Notes: generated from the letters alone by a model not told the origin. A stretch of DNA of 64,000 bases from Artocarpus heterophyllus (GCA_025403435.1 CM046350.1:5553512-5617511); one strand, 5' to 3'; counted from the stretch's first letter, positions 14,171 to 26,880 are shown. Numbers and translations: made by a program.

Positions 14171-14275
14171 CTCTCTCTCTCTCTCTCTAGGTGCTGACTA
14201 CTGGAAGAAGTCTATGTGCTCGAGTTGCTCTTTTTTCATATATGACCTTCGTCGTTTCTATATATATATACTTCG
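14171..14275 (-). promoter_or_regulatory. MYB 5' flank: CT(GA) tract and TATA-like run
   Basis: Just upstream of the MYB start codon a CT run (14171-14188, GA on the coding strand) lies in the expected 5' UTR. A TATATATATA run at about 14258-14270 is roughly 100 bases upstream of the ATG and can serve as a TATA box. Assignment is by position only. Confidence 0.4.
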
Positions 14276-14870
14276 CAATTTAAAGAACCCATAAACTACA
14301 TCATCATAATCACGACATATCTTTTTGCTTTTTTGTTTTGATAAATATTGTTAAGAAAAGTTAAAGAAAATAGAAATAATAAGAATACCCCCAATTTGTA
14401 AGGGGATGCATGTGCATTGGGGGCCCACACTGTTGGCTAGCTAATTAGGTACCGTCTTTGGTGTATCATACACAACCGTAAAATACATGCGTATTTATGA
14501 TCTCTGGAGACTGACCACATATATATATATATATATATGCTTTCAATGGTTATATTTTTAATATATATTGATATTATTAGTCGTTTAATATAAATCTATT
14601 ATAGTAATTAATTGGATGTGATTGACTCAAAAAATTTTATGATAATTAACAAGATTAAATCTTTATTATGCTATATCATTAATTGTTAAAACATAACCTT
14701 ATTTGAAAGATAACTATTACAGACGTAGCTATTAAAGCTCGTTTATATATATATATATGTATATATATATCATGAAAGAGATCTCCTTATCGGTAAAGTA
14801 AATAAATTATTTCACCTTATAATTAGTTAGCTTGTTTTTTCATTTCCTTTTATTTATAAAAAAAAAAAAA

Positions 14871-15021
14871 AAGACTTTGTAGGTTGTAATAGGACTTCGA
14901 CACTTCTACATGTATTAATTATTCATATCACCATATTAAATATATAAAGACTTTGTAGATTGTAATAGGACTTGGACATTTCTACATGCATTAATTATTC
15001 ATATCACCATAAGAAATATAT
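14871..15021. repeat. Tandem duplication, 76-base period
   Basis: AAGACTTTGTAG.TTGTAATAG at 14871 recurs at 14947. The following TTCTACATG.ATTAATTATTC and ATATCACCATA blocks recur in the same order, with a handful of substitutions. It is an old local duplication with no coding content. Confidence 0.8.
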
Positions 15022-15964
15022 TCACCTGCCGTTCTTTTCATTGTTGAAGGCTGCTCTCTCCAAGATTCTAGCTAACCTTCTCTATCGAACTTAATCTTGA
15101 ATGTTGGTTGACATATACACAAAACCTCGCTAAGGCTTAAGCAAGCATTAAGCTCTAGCCATGGCTTGTCCTTTAACTCCAAAATTGAATAAGAAATTTA
15201 CTGTACCATAACGTTTCTGTGAACTGTATATAGGAACATCGTTGTCTTCTAACTTATTTTGCCACAAGTTAAAAAGTGTTCTGCCATATGGTCCACTCGC
15301 ACATTTATATGAAATAATATGTTCCGCCATATTTTTGTGCGATTGCAAATCAAGTATTTGTCCATTTTCCCTAACGAGTGAGGAGTAGAGATCTCATAGT
15401 TTATTTTTGGCTAGAATAGAATGCATTTATTCTCTAATAATTTCCCGGTAAATTGGGCATCTATTTGATCAGCAAAACATTGCATACTTTATCATGATTT
15501 ACCAATTTCATATAAACTAAAGGGTAGCAATATAATTAACTTGGGACTTGTTTAATTAGGCTTGTGAGGCATATATTATACTTTTGTTATCACTAAAGAA
15601 CGCCAAAGTTCCACTACAACCGTGGAAAAGGATTAATCATATATTGGCCAAGTCCCCATCATATTTTATAGAAAGCGAGCTAGCACTTTGGAGAAGTAAT
15701 TGTTCTTAGCATGGGTTGCTAATAATTACATTAATAGTGTTTGGAAACCAAGTTTTAACATCAAATACCAACTTGAATCCTAGACCAATAATGATGAATC
15801 AGCAATACATCCAAGGAAGATCAGTAGTGCTTTGATTTTCATGATCTATCACATCGTGGCATTCCAAGTAGTGCACGGCAATAATTCTTAGTGGATCCCG
15901 GCAATAATTCTGGTTTTGTTAACATTCCGGACGGTAGCACCTTATGTTGTTATCAATTTGTTTG

Positions 15965-16255
15965 TTCAACTACGCGAGTTTGGAATTGTATGGTTTTTAA
16001 ACTTTATGGTTTGAATTAATAGTTTTAGTTTATGTGATTTAAATGATGGTTCTAAAATGACATTTGAAATGGAAATATTTAAAATGAGAATAACATATCA
16101 CTTTAATTTTAAAATGAAAACTAGTCTTTAAAAAACTATAATTTCTGAAGGAAAGTAAAAATAAAAATTGTCTTTACTATAAAAAATGGTTCAAACCGTG
16201 TGAAATCAAGGAGGGATAAAGCTTGAATTTTTTGTGGTTTTACCGATTTAAAATA
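15965..16255 (+). repeat. MITE-like dispersed repeat, family 1, copy b
   Basis: Colinear with copies at 8387-8660 and 55790-56047 (reverse): GAGTTTGGAATTG, TTTTAAAATGAAAACTAGT, and an AAAAATGGTTCAAACCGTG block followed by an A/G-rich end. Confidence 0.55.
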
Positions 16256-16605
16256 GTATGAAAACACTTTTTTTGGGTTGAGAAAAAAAATATGGATGAC
16301 ATTCACCAACTATAGTTATTTCTTAAAAAATCCTTTTTATATCCATGAGTTAAAATCTTACTACTCACAAAATAGTGAGACCCAATCTAGCTAATAGTGT
16401 ACTTTTTAAACTGAGGCTTACTGTTTTGTAAGTAATGAGTTTTAACTCTATGAGTTAAATAGAAGTGCTCTTATTCCTTTGAGAATATATATAAGATATT
16501 GTACCTTTCAACCCTAGACTAGGCATATAGGCTTTGAGTAGGATATTCCATCCTTGTTGCACCTTTTCAAGTAGCTAGTAATCTGGTCCTTATGCCAAAT
16601 TGGTG

Positions 16606-16935
16606 TTATTTATGTATTTCAAATACACTAATTTGAAGATAAATCACCATGGAACCGTCTACTTTTACTAAGTAACAGTTCAACGACATAAGTGAAATCA
16701 CATTCAAACTAAAGAAAGTTCCGGTCATATATAATTGATCCCTGGCTAAATTAATAGCGACAATGATTCCCATCAAGTCAGCCTCAAAAGTGTACAATTG
16801 ACTCTAAATATTTAGCATAACGTCCTTTACAAAAAATCTACGAATGTACCACCACAACTTGCTAGGCCCGGAGATCCCACTAGGAGCACCGCTAATATTA
16901 ATTTTAATCCAGCCAGAAATAGGTGCACCCCAGTA
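16606..16935 (-). pseudogene. Remnant of a LINE-type RNase H domain
   Basis: The minus-strand translation reads WGAPISGWIKINISGAPSG and, after an in-frame stop and a short gap, FEADLMGIIVAINLARDQ. These match in order the start (GWIKINxDGAxxGxPG) and the middle (AELxAIxxAIxLA) of the RNase H domain of plant non-LTR retrotransposons. The first catalytic Asp position appears as Ser. A stop separates the two parts, and no reverse transcriptase is seen nearby, so it is a dead fragment. Confidence 0.55.
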
Positions 16936-17184
16936 GGAAATATCCTTACTCACAGACTTACTAGAGTTATACAGGAAATGTTACCAATACATGTATACTG
17001 AAATCGTGTTTGACTACTGAAAGATTAAAATTGATAAGCTCGTAGTTCAATTGTACTGAGGGCAGCCCGCCCCTTTAGTGATTGTGATCAAGAGAACACA
17101 CTGGACCTAATCCACTAATCATCATCCCATCTGGCGTGAAAAAAAAAAGGATCCCCAGCCACCCCTCCCCCCTAGATGCCTACC

Positions 17185-17530
17185 TACTCGTGCTCGTAAC
17201 TCAATTAGAGGTCAAGGGTATGGTTCAGTGGAAAAACCAAAGTCTGTATCAAGTGATACGTGAATTGCTCAGTAATGCTTGCTACTACTATAGCTGGCGG
17301 AGATAGCTTAATAGTAGAGTATAGCCTTGACAAGGCTAAGGTTGAAGGTTCAAGTCCCTCCTTCCGCTCCTGGCTTCATCGTTTAGTAATAACGAGTGGA
17401 GTGCATAAGCCCCTTTAGAGATAGGGGCGAGCAACAAGCAGCCCCTTGCATAGGGTTTCAAACCTATCTTATTAAAAACCTCAATAGTTCTATACGATTT
17501 AGGAGATATATTTTGAAATAATTTGTTATA
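17185..17530 (+). other. Nuclear insertion of mitochondrial DNA (NUMT)
   Basis: This patch is less AT-rich than its surroundings and contains a plant-mitochondrial-type tRNA-Gly sequence (17297-17368). The flank resembles organellar intergenic DNA, including a GCCCC..GGGGC hairpin at about 17409-17428. Ends are approximate; DNA back to about 17040 might belong to it. The identification rests on recognising the tRNA and on composition. Confidence 0.55.
17297..17368 (+). tRNA. Decayed mitochondrial tRNA-Gly gene with GAC in the anticodon position
   Basis: The sequence folds as a tRNA. It starts GCGGAGATAGC, the anticodon stem TAGCC/GGCTA (17322-17326 with 17334-17338) encloses the loop TTGACAA, the T arm contains GGTTCAAGTCCC, and the 3' strand of the acceptor is TTCCGC. 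It closely resembles the plant mitochondrial trnG(GCC) as I remember it. Here the anticodon is GAC (17329-17331), which would read Val codons, so one substitution changed it. In the nucleus it is most likely a pseudogene within a NUMT. Confidence 0.6.
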
Positions 17531-18164
17531 GGACGTCAAATCGTCAAGTCAAGACAAACACTTGTTCAAGGTACTAGAGCCTAGAAAATCCGCCCTTTAA
17601 ACTCAAATTTCAAAGCAGGGCGTAAGCTTGATTCAAAATAAAAGAGCGACCGTTAAAAACTACTGTATTACGAAACTTTTAAATCTTCCATATAGCCAAT
17701 ATATTAATACCAGAGCCGCCCATAAAGTGTAAATATGCTTCCTCATGTTTATCTTGAAGGCCGATTCTATGAATAGTGCTTGCAGACTTTTTGTCAAATC
17801 TAGTCTCACTAATAAAAATAAAAAAGATGAAATCTTAACTGGAATGAAATACCTTTTTAAGGATCAAAATGTGAAAAAAAGAGAAAATAGAGCTCACGAG
17901 GTCTACTTTAAGAATATCAAAATTCTAACACTAATTCCAAACAAATATTTCCACCCAATTACATATTCTAAAAAATTAGAAAGATATAGTTCAAAATAAT
18001 TACTTGATAAACTGTACATGCAATGTTTAAATAATTAACACAAGTCGCTTTTTTTAGTTATCTTTTGGGGAGTGGGGGCCTGCGCATGCATTTTGGAGAC
18101 TGCTTGGATTTTTATATGTTCTACAACAGGGAATGAAAAGTCAAACTGAAAATCAATAAGGTTC

Positions 18165-18625
18165 TGTTTTTCAAATGTTTATATCAGAAATAATCAATTA
18201 TGTATAACTTTTTAATATATATTTTGATGTGATTTTTGACCAGAACCAACCGGTAAAAGCTTAAATTATCAATATGTTTGGGAGAGCTTCCTAAAAACTG
18301 TTTTTAATTTTTTGATATCAGAAGCTGTTTTTAAAAATATTTGGATGAACTGTTAGTAGATTTTTTGTTCTTTAAAAGTGTAATCTGTCAAAGTCATAAA
18401 ATATAACTTCTTAAAAAAACACTTATGAAATAGACTTGAAACTGATACCAAATATCAATAATATATTATAAGCTTAAATATAATATTTTTGTAACTTTTA
18501 AAAATAATTGAAACCATTTTGACCCATTAAAGCTTTTTTAAAATATGGTTTCAAGCACTTACTGAAAAACTACAGCTTTTACTTCTCTTCTTATACTGAC
18601 TAAAAATACAAGCAGAAGCTGTACC
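18165..18625 (+). repeat. MITE-like repeat, family 3, copy a
   Basis: It shares with 42655-43570 a colinear series: a TTTTTCAAA.GTT start, GCTCTTTAAAA/TTCTTTAAAAGTG, ATAAAATAT..CTTCT.AAAAAAA.ACTT, TGAAATAGACTT and a TACAG.TTTT.CTTCT..TACTGACTAAAA.TACAAGCA end. Non-coding. Confidence 0.45.
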
Positions 18626-20065
18626 CAATGGATCCGATGTATCCTCAGATTTATATAGCCGAGTGTCCCTCTGCCTTGGAAGAAGAGGCTGCAAATACTA
18701 ACTACCATTCTATATGGTAAAACGACAAACATGTTTTGTGTATGACAGACGTAGGGCTTCGTCCTAAGGCCAAAGGACACTCTTCTGGTCTATTCATTGT
18801 CCCAATTATTTAGGCGTGTCTCATTAATGCTAGCTAGAGTTTCAGGACATGAGAGTGCCTTCGACCTCTAGGAATATCTTAACGGATCAGGTGACATTCA
18901 ATGTTATGTGTTTCATTTGTCCACAAGAGAGATAGAGGCTAGGAAAGGGAAGTGGTTACGATACCTTGGTGGCAAAATGAAGAAAAAAAAACGTGGGTTT
19001 TTTTTAAAATCATGGTTGGTAAGGATTTCTTTTTCTAATATTTAAAAGGATGTATTATTTAATGGGTTTGAAAAGTCAATTCAAATCAATAGTTTAAATT
19101 AAAAACACTATACCATCTAAAATTTTACACAAGAAAATAACCTCAAAATTGTGTTTTAATTGTGACTCCTAAAACTGTGTATAATTGATCAAGTCCAATA
19201 CCAAAGGACTTTGAATTTCTCACCACTAATACCATATCAAGATTCATTTCTTGTATCAACATATATATTTATATATATATGTGTGTGTATGATATTGCAT
19301 GAGTTATATATGTGTAGTACAATTTAAGGTTTTGTTTGATAAATAGATTCGAATTAGTGATTAGGATTTGAGTTATGTGATTTGAATTAAAATTTGAATT
19401 GTTATCTAAATTGCTATTTGGATATGCATTTAAGTTTTAATCTGAGTATGAAATAAAATTAGAATTTATGTTTAGAGAAGTAGTGAAAAAAAGTGTTTTG
19501 ATTTATTGACAAATCTAATAAAATCTTAATGTTAATGATCCTAAAAAATATGTAATATAGATCTTAATTTATTCCTCTTTTTACTAGGGACACAATAAAA
19601 AAAGAATCACCTCATTTGAATATCAAATGAAGAAATTATGATTTTTTCCTCAAATATAAGAGAGAGAATTTCAACTTTTACTGTAACAAAGATATCCAAA
19701 TATCAAGAGTTTAGGAGAGGTCGGAACTTTAAAAACTTAGATTTTTGAAACTCATTTAATTCAAATTTTTTTAAAAAAAAATAAATACATATCTAAAAAA
19801 TTTTTAGTACTCAAAACTAAATTTTGAGTCGATTAAATCTAAAAGGATACTCAAACTAAAAAGACAACTAGAAATGCTCTTAACATTGTCACGAGCACAT
19901 GTGACTTCACTCCAACTGACAGCTGTTAAGCATTTGACTTTTAAACGCGACAGTCCGTTTGTTTAACTTAGGAAGTTAATCAACAGACACGCAGGACCAA
20001 CCCAAAATTTCTTCCTCATGAAAAAAAAGGCTATCAATCAGATGTCATGTGCATATGAAAGTAGT

Positions 20066-20290
20066 TAGGGTACATTTGCTTTTCTTCTTCTTTTAACCCT
20101 AGAATTTTAAAGCGTTACAAATTATATAATAAACTTAGCTCATTCCATGTTTGCCCTTCAATGTCAATGTAAGCAGGGTACATTTGACTTTTGCCTGAAC
20201 CATATTTCTTCTGTTTTTAAACCGAGAATTTTAAAGCGTTACAAATTATATCATAAACTTAGCTCCTTCCATGTTTGCCCTTCAATAACA
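20066..20290 (+). repeat. Diverged tandem duplication, about 115-base units
   Basis: AGGGTACATTTG, then GAATTTTAAAGCGTTACAAA, then ATAAACTTAGCTC.TTCCATG and TTTGCCCTTCAAT occur twice in the same order (from about 20068 and from about 20176). Non-coding. Confidence 0.75.
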
Positions 20291-20392
20291 AAAATTGTTA
20301 ATAACTTAGTGGAACTAAAAGTTACTAGTTATCCTCAAAAAAAGGGTTACTGGTTAAACAAAGTGTGTTTTAGATAAATCACAACTATAAGA

Positions 20393-22237
20393 TGTGACAC
20401 TTGAGTATTTCTAATGCATTAAGTATGTAATAATTAAAGATTATGTTAAGTAATTTATGGACAATTTTACATGCTAAATTTTATGCTCAAAAATTTATTA
20501 AGAATTTGATGAGCAATTTTAACATCACAAGGATTATTGTTTAAATTTCATTTTTACAAAAAATTTCATAAAAGTGAAGATGAGATTTTCAAGGTTAAAA
20601 GTCATGCCATAGTCTTGAATAAAAAAGGCATAATATGAAAAATAAGCTAAAAAGCTTAATTGTCGCAAACTATGTTTCAACAGATTATGAAACAAAAATG
20701 CAATTTAAAAAAAAAATCTTGTTTAAAAATATGAAAAATTATACATTAGAATAACGTAGTTTAAAATAAATTGATAGTTGGGTGTCACTTGAAACAGGAC
20801 ACAAAAGCCAACTAATAAACAAAAAAATGAATAAAATGGGAGTGCTAGAGCGTTATCCAAGTAAGTCTCAAACCTCATCTATGGCATATAGAAAATGGTT
20901 GATAGTTGGGTGTCACTTGAAACAGGACACAAAAGCCAACTAATAAACAAAAAAATGAATAAAATGGGAGTGCTAGAGCGTTATCCAGGTAAGTCTCAAA
21001 CCTCATCTATGGCATATAGAAAATGGTTTTCAAATGCTTTATATATGTTTGTAAATGGTTTCAAGTATGTTTATATATGTTATGCATCATGTTTTAAACT
21101 TCAAATAATGATTTGCAATGTGTTTACAATTGCTATATATAATGTTTTAATGCTAAGTTATAGCACATGGTACATTTAGCATTTGATATTCTCACAACAA
21201 ATACAAGAAGATAAATTAAATATGTTAATTAAGGGTCGTACAATCTCCTTGATATGAGGTATACAAGTTATGTTAAAGTTACGACCTCGTTGTTTGATGG
21301 TCCTAAGTCTTCACAAGAGAAGCATTATGCTATGTTAAAATAACGACCTCGTGATCAATGAGGTTGGTATGAACACTAAAGCCACAAGATAAAGTAAGAT
21401 AAGAACAATAATAAGAGTTCAAGTAAGTTATGAATGATGATAAAAAGTTCATAATTGAATGTTCATAAATGAGCATAAATGTAATCATGTATTATGACCC
21501 TGCTTGCATTCATTTCCATAATATGTTCATGAGATATGTGTATGAAAAATATTTTAAGAAATGTATTACAAAAAATTTATGAAAAACATTTTGTGAAAAA
21601 ATTACAAGAAAGGTTCACGAAGAAAGTTTTATGAGAAAAGTTTAAAAGCAATATTTTATGAACAAAGTTTTTAATATTGTGAGATTATGTTTGAACTTAC
21701 TGAGCGAAAGCTCATTATAAGTTTTTTCATATCGTAGGTAGTCCTATAGGAGACCAATATGACTGGTTAAAGAGCTCAATGTCGCGATAAACAGATGTAA
21801 AGGTTAGGTATGTATACTACTACAGAAAGCTTTCCGCTATATTAAGAAAAAGTTTTCAAGCAATAGATGTTGCAATATTTTGCGAAATATTATACGAAAG
21901 TTTCAACTTTGATATATTTTACGAAAACCATTTTAAGAGATATTTTTTACGAAATGTTTTAAACAATTATAAAGTTAAGTTTAAGCTATGTTTCAATTTA
22001 TGTTGCCACGGAAATTGCAATGATTTTAAGAAAATTTTTAAGTATGTTTGAAAGAAAAAAAATTTGCTCAATATTTTTCTTACTAATAAGTAAAATTAAT
22101 GTTAAGAAACCAAGTTTAAAAAAGTTAAATGATGGCCTGAAAAGCCGAGTAGTTAGGTGAGATAATTTTAAATAAATTCAATCTTCAAATGCTTTGTTAG
22201 CCGACAATCTCGTGTAGAGATCAGTCATTCTGTGACA
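20393..22237 (+). mobile_element. Gypsy-type LTR, probably solo and internally deleted (LTR-B)
   Basis: It starts with TGTGACACTTGAGTATTTCT, homologous to the start of LTR-A. The blocks that follow (GATTATGTTAAG, CACAAGGATTATTG, GACCTCGTTGTTTGATGGTC, GAACTTACTGAGCGAAAGC) match LTR-A in order on the opposite strand. It is about 1.85 kb against more than 4.1 kb for LTR-A; the leader-like middle part is absent. The right end is uncertain. TATAAGA occurs directly before the start (20386-20392) and again at 22240-22246, which may be the target duplication of a solo LTR. No coding capacity. Confidence 0.6.
20771..21026 (+). repeat. 128-base tandem duplication within LTR-B
   Basis: 20771-20898 and 20899-21026 are identical except for one base (CCAAGTAAG against CCAGGTAAG). 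Each unit starts TTGATAGTTGGGTGTCACTT. The near identity means a recent duplication inside an older LTR. Confidence 0.9.
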
Positions 22238-24477
22238 TATATAAGAGTCCAATGTGAAACAAAATAATATGCATAATTTGAAATGTCATGATTTGTAATA
22301 TTTTGAGGTTTGGGGTATGGAGCATAATTTGGGGGTCCGAATTTGACATTAGCTCGTTTAAAAAATAAGATCATGGGATCACAGCAGCCTCAATTATATA
22401 TGGAGCGTTATTAATTAGCCACGAGGACGATTAAATGACATGGTACTATGGTAGCTTCAATTGAAAGGGACGGTACATACAATGCCCTGAGTGATGCAAT
22501 TAACCATAGGACCATGCCATGCGTTATGCATTTTGTTACCTTGTCAATCATTGAGACTGATATCAAAGTTGGAGCCCACATTAACTTCTAGCAAGTGGGT
22601 TTGGTTAGATATGAAATATAAAGATAAATTAATGTTGAAACGAAAGCTGATATGCCAAAGCAGTGTTCTAACTTGCTAACAATCATTTTGATCTCTAACT
22701 ATCCACCATTTTGAATCTTTTGGTTATATTTTCAAGCAATGATTAGATATTTTACAATTTTTTTTTTTTTTTTGCTATTCTATACATATTTACGTAGTTA
22801 AGAGACGCATAATGCAGAATGGTTGTTTCAAATTGAGTATACTCTTAGACATCTGGTCCTATATATAGAATCTTCTATTTTAATTTCAATTGAATTAAAG
22901 TAATTAAAATTATTATAAACAGTACTGTTATAAAATTAATTATACGTAAATAGCATGTTTTGAAAATAATTATAGAAAATAGCAAGTTTACGAAATAAAA
23001 TATCTATTTACTACATGAAAAAAATTTACCAAGTAAATTATCTATTTACTGTTATTTTTTGAAAAGAATGAAACTGAGAATTTTATCTATTTATTGTTAT
23101 TAAGTACAAGTATTTTTAAAACATACTATCTAAGGATCAAAATATCTTTCCCCAGAATATGTAACCCTTTTGGCCGGGTTATAAATTCAAAGTGAAATAC
23201 CCAGATAAAATAATAAAATTTAAGGTAAAAATCACATGAGTATTTGGAATTTCTTAGCTTAATAACCAATTATATGCGCGTGCTATACATTAAAGTAAAT
23301 TTTTTTTATGGGAAACATTAAAGCAAATTTTATTCCCTCGAATGACAACAATATTATAAATTGTTAATTTTAGTGTCTTTCCGCAAGAACAAAGTATAGG
23401 CAATTAACCATAATTGTTTTCTCTCCTTTTTGCTGATGGAAACACCACTATTTTGTTTTTGTACCTTAGAACAAACAATAACTAAAATTCAAAAAGAACC
23501 ATCATAAGATATATCAAATCAAAGATTCATTTGATTTGATTTTTTTTTTTTTTTTTGTGGATCTTATTGTAACCGGGCCAACTTTATAGTTACAAAAGCA
23601 AAATGCAATTGGTAATTTAAGGAGCTTGCTTATTGGAATATGATTTTTTGAATTGTAAAACATTAGGCAGCAACTTTTAGACTTGAAACACATAAAGTAA
23701 CAAATCCGTACATTATGATTAGTTTTTTAAGACCATTAATTAAATCTTAGTTCGAGACGGAAAGAAGGTTGAATTAGTCTCTTATCACTAAATTAACAAT
23801 TATTTTGTAGTTGATACTCGAGCAAACTAATTAAGGGGCTTAAAGAAAAATTTTAAACTAATGTGGTCATATCATTATTATCATGATTGGTAAATAGATT
23901 CTAATTGAGCAATAAAGTTAGTTAGAATAAACACAAAATTAGGTGACACTTAGCAGCTGGTCTTTCGCCCACGCATAATCCAAAAACTTTATATCATCTA
24001 GAAGGATAATATTGCGAGCAAATCAATTATTTATTCACCATATTTTTATCTCTTCTTCTCTCCTCTCTTTTTATCCCATACACAAAAAAAAAAAAAAAAA
24101 AAAAAAAAAAACACAAACACAAACAAACAAACAAAAACAATAACACTGACAATAACAATGACAAAAAAACAATAACAACAGCAAAAAAAAAAAACAAAAA
24201 AATAAAACCAGAAAAAAAAAAAAAAAAAAAACAAAGTTTGTGTTCAAGTGCTTGGCATGTTACGATTTATAAATGCCTTTAATTTTATTTATTTTAAGAA
24301 AAACAGTTATGAATTTCCTTGTCGAGTTTCCCTTGTTTGAATTTTATTATTAGTTTACTTGTCGAGTTTCCATTGTGGTAATGTATTTGGGTTCAAGGAC
24401 TTGCGTGCTTTACGTTTGAAAGAAAATTCGTTCTACTTATTTTAAAAGTATTCCCCCTTAGATGGAGAGGGGTGGAT

Positions 24478-24737
24478 TGTTAGTGTGGTGTTAGATTATG
24501 TGAATCTTATATCTATTAACTTAATTATAGAGATTAACAAATAAATAATCTCACTATTTATCTCCTCCTCTTCTCTCTTTTAGCCTCCACACACACACAC
24601 AACAAAAATTAAAAAAAATAAAAAAAATAAACAAATAAATAAGTTTGCGTTCAAGTTTTGGCAAATGTTTTAATTCATAAGTATCCTTGGTTAGATTATG
24701 CACATCTTATATTCTAATCTTACCATTTAGCTCAACA
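24478..24737 (+). mobile_element. Short LTR, possibly of a TRIM or Copia element (candidate)
   Basis: The 260-base segment begins TGTTAG and ends CAACA, giving inverted TGTT/AACA ends. It is preceded by a purine-rich GATGGAGAGGGGTGGA that could be a polypurine tract. A diverged partner appears at about 24020-24290, sharing AATTATTTATTCAC/AATCTCACTATTTATC, CTCTTCTTCTC, an A-rich block and AGTTTG.GTTCAAG. No primer-binding site was found, so this stays tentative. Confidence 0.3.
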
Positions 24738-26558
24738 AATTTATGCCCCTAACGTTAAACAAAGAGAACCGCCAACTAACAAGTATGCATTTTTAATTCC
24801 AACACTTTCAAAAACACTTTGCCATAACCAAACAAACTCCGGTTGTGCAGGCGTTGTATCTGAACCAAGGTGTTGGAACCATTAATCTTTGTCTTAATTC
24901 CAACCAAGTTATATTAAAGACAATAGTTGACTTCTTGTACTCGTTAGGTGTATTAAACTTGGCTACTTTGTGACCAACGTTTATTTGGCTTCTTGGTTCG
25001 AAATGTGACGTTTTAAAATAAAAGGTTTTTGAAAAGTATGGTTTAACTTTTAATTTAAATCATTTAAAAAAAAGGTTTAGGGTTAAATTCATAATTCAGA
25101 AAATTTTTTAGTTCAGAACATCAAATAAATAGTTTGAACTAAGTTTTGAAAAGATTTGCTAAACACGGCTTTAAATCAGTTCTTTGTTTGTTTATTCTCT
25201 CTCTCTCTTTTTCCTCTTTCTTTTTTTCCTTATTGTTTTGAACAATGTTAGAAAATGACTCCTTGAACGCCCCTGGTTGAATATGATTAGTCCTTCTATA
25301 TATAAACCTTTTCCTAACCCTTCAACAAGATTCGATGTCTCATTTATTATTTCTTTTCCCCTTTAACTAGTCTTTCGAATAATCCAAACTAATGTTAGAA
25401 TTTACCTAAATTCGGCTGAAAAAAGAGAGCATTTTCCAATTAGATCCTTTCAAAAAGATTGGAAAAGAAAGAAACTTATTTCCATAATAAAAGCGATTAC
25501 GACACGCAACCAAAAACCAACTCGAAAAATTTGAAGTTAACTGGACGATTTCTTGAGTGATGCAATGTATTGACAATGTTGTGTATGGAGAGAAATAGAA
25601 GTTTTACAAATGACAAAATAATGAAATATGACTTGGACAGATAATTTCCATAAATTGTCCATAATATTCGGATATAGGTATCTTGGTGTTTCGCCATTTT
25701 TATGTCAAACAATAACCAGAAAAAAAAAAAAAAAAAAAATCTGTTATAACAGAACTAAGTACCACAAGAAATCTTTGAGCCAAAAAAGAGTGGAATATCT
25801 TCAAGAAATAAAAGATTTAGACCGAAGTTGGTTGTCCAACACGATAGGTCCTATGTGAATATGATTTTTGTTCTTTCTTATTATTTATTTATTATTATCT
25901 TTTGTAAGTCATTTCCTTTAAGATAATAAATCTTCTAATTAGTATATTTAAATCCAATAAAATTAATTTCTCCGTTGATGAAAAAGGGTGCGTCTATTAT
26001 TGACACCCCCATTTTATTTTTCATACACCTTTTATTAATAAAATTTCTTATTACTATTTCATAAACCTTTTTATTAAATAAATTATTTTTAAGGACAAAA
26101 GCATTTAAAAAAACGCTCATTACACACCTTGTCTTTTAAAAATTTATTCCCTTCCTAAAAATTATTTAATATAGGGATAGATAAATTCTTATTTTTTTAT
26201 TCAATTTTTTTTTATTGTTTAAACGAATTATATAAACTATTGTTTTATGAATCCTTGATTAAAAAAAACTTATGATTACTAACGACTATATTTTTTTAGT
26301 GAAGGAATCAAGTGATTTGAATACCACTGCTTGTTTTTAATGGTGAGTTTGTTTTACAATGAAGAAATACAATAGTTTGCAGTACATAATCAATGGTTTT
26401 TGGTCAAGAGAAAGAAAAACCGATATTAAAAAAATAAAGTAAACGATATAGCTTTTTTGCTGTAATGAAGCATTTGTACTGCTTGCTTCCTTTTTTTTTT
26501 TTTCTTTCTCTAGCACTTGTAACGTTATAGCCTCTGTTTCCCACAATTTCATAGAATA

Positions 26559-26559
<1 letters not shown>

Positions 26560-26606
<47 letters not shown>
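26560..26606. repeat. (AT)n microsatellite followed by poly-T
   Basis: An uninterrupted TA run flows into a T run ending near 26619. Simple sequence only. Confidence 0.9.
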
Positions 26607-26614
<8 letters not shown>

Positions 26615-26880
26615 TTTTTGAAGGAGACAATATTTCAGACCAACATACGTGATCTTATAACACACGATGAAAAGTGTAATTTCTTTTCTTTTCTCACGTA
26701 AGAAACAAAAAGTTTGGAAAAGTTGCAAGTTTGTTTGGTAGGTGGATGGGTGAAAAAAAAAAAAAAAACATACTATTTAGGTGTCTTAGCGTAGGGATTT
26801 TTTTTGACATTTCAAAGGAGGTGTAACAAGTTGAATGCCGGTGGAAAAAATAGAATGAAGAGTATCAATAAATATACCTG

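Larger units (their letters stand above)
14276..16600. other. Intergenic region upstream of the MYB gene, no gene recognised
   Basis: AT-rich sequence with AT microsatellites (about 14518-14537 and 14743-14770), a 76-base tandem duplication and a MITE-like copy, both listed separately. A 66-residue ORF at 15148-15348 (minus) has no domain that I recognise. Confidence 0.5.
17560..20392. other. Intergenic region, no gene recognised
   Basis: AT-rich DNA with two repeat features listed separately (18165-18625 and 20066-20290). The ORFs at 17745-17999 (plus) and 18559-18780 (minus) show no recognisable domain. Confidence 0.5.
22247..26880. other. Intergenic region, no gene recognised
   Basis: AT-rich DNA with poly-A and CAAA-rich low-complexity sequence (about 24083-24235), a possible TRIM-like LTR (24478-24737) and an AT microsatellite. 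No ORF shows a recognisable domain; ORFs such as 24046-24234 are translations of simple sequence. Confidence 0.5.

Noticed and set aside
15148..15348. 66-residue ORF upstream of the MYB
   Set aside because: No recognisable domain, no splice context and no related copy; treated as chance.
24046..24234. Phe/Val-rich minus-strand ORF
   Set aside because: Translation of poly-A and CAAA simple sequence on the opposite strand.
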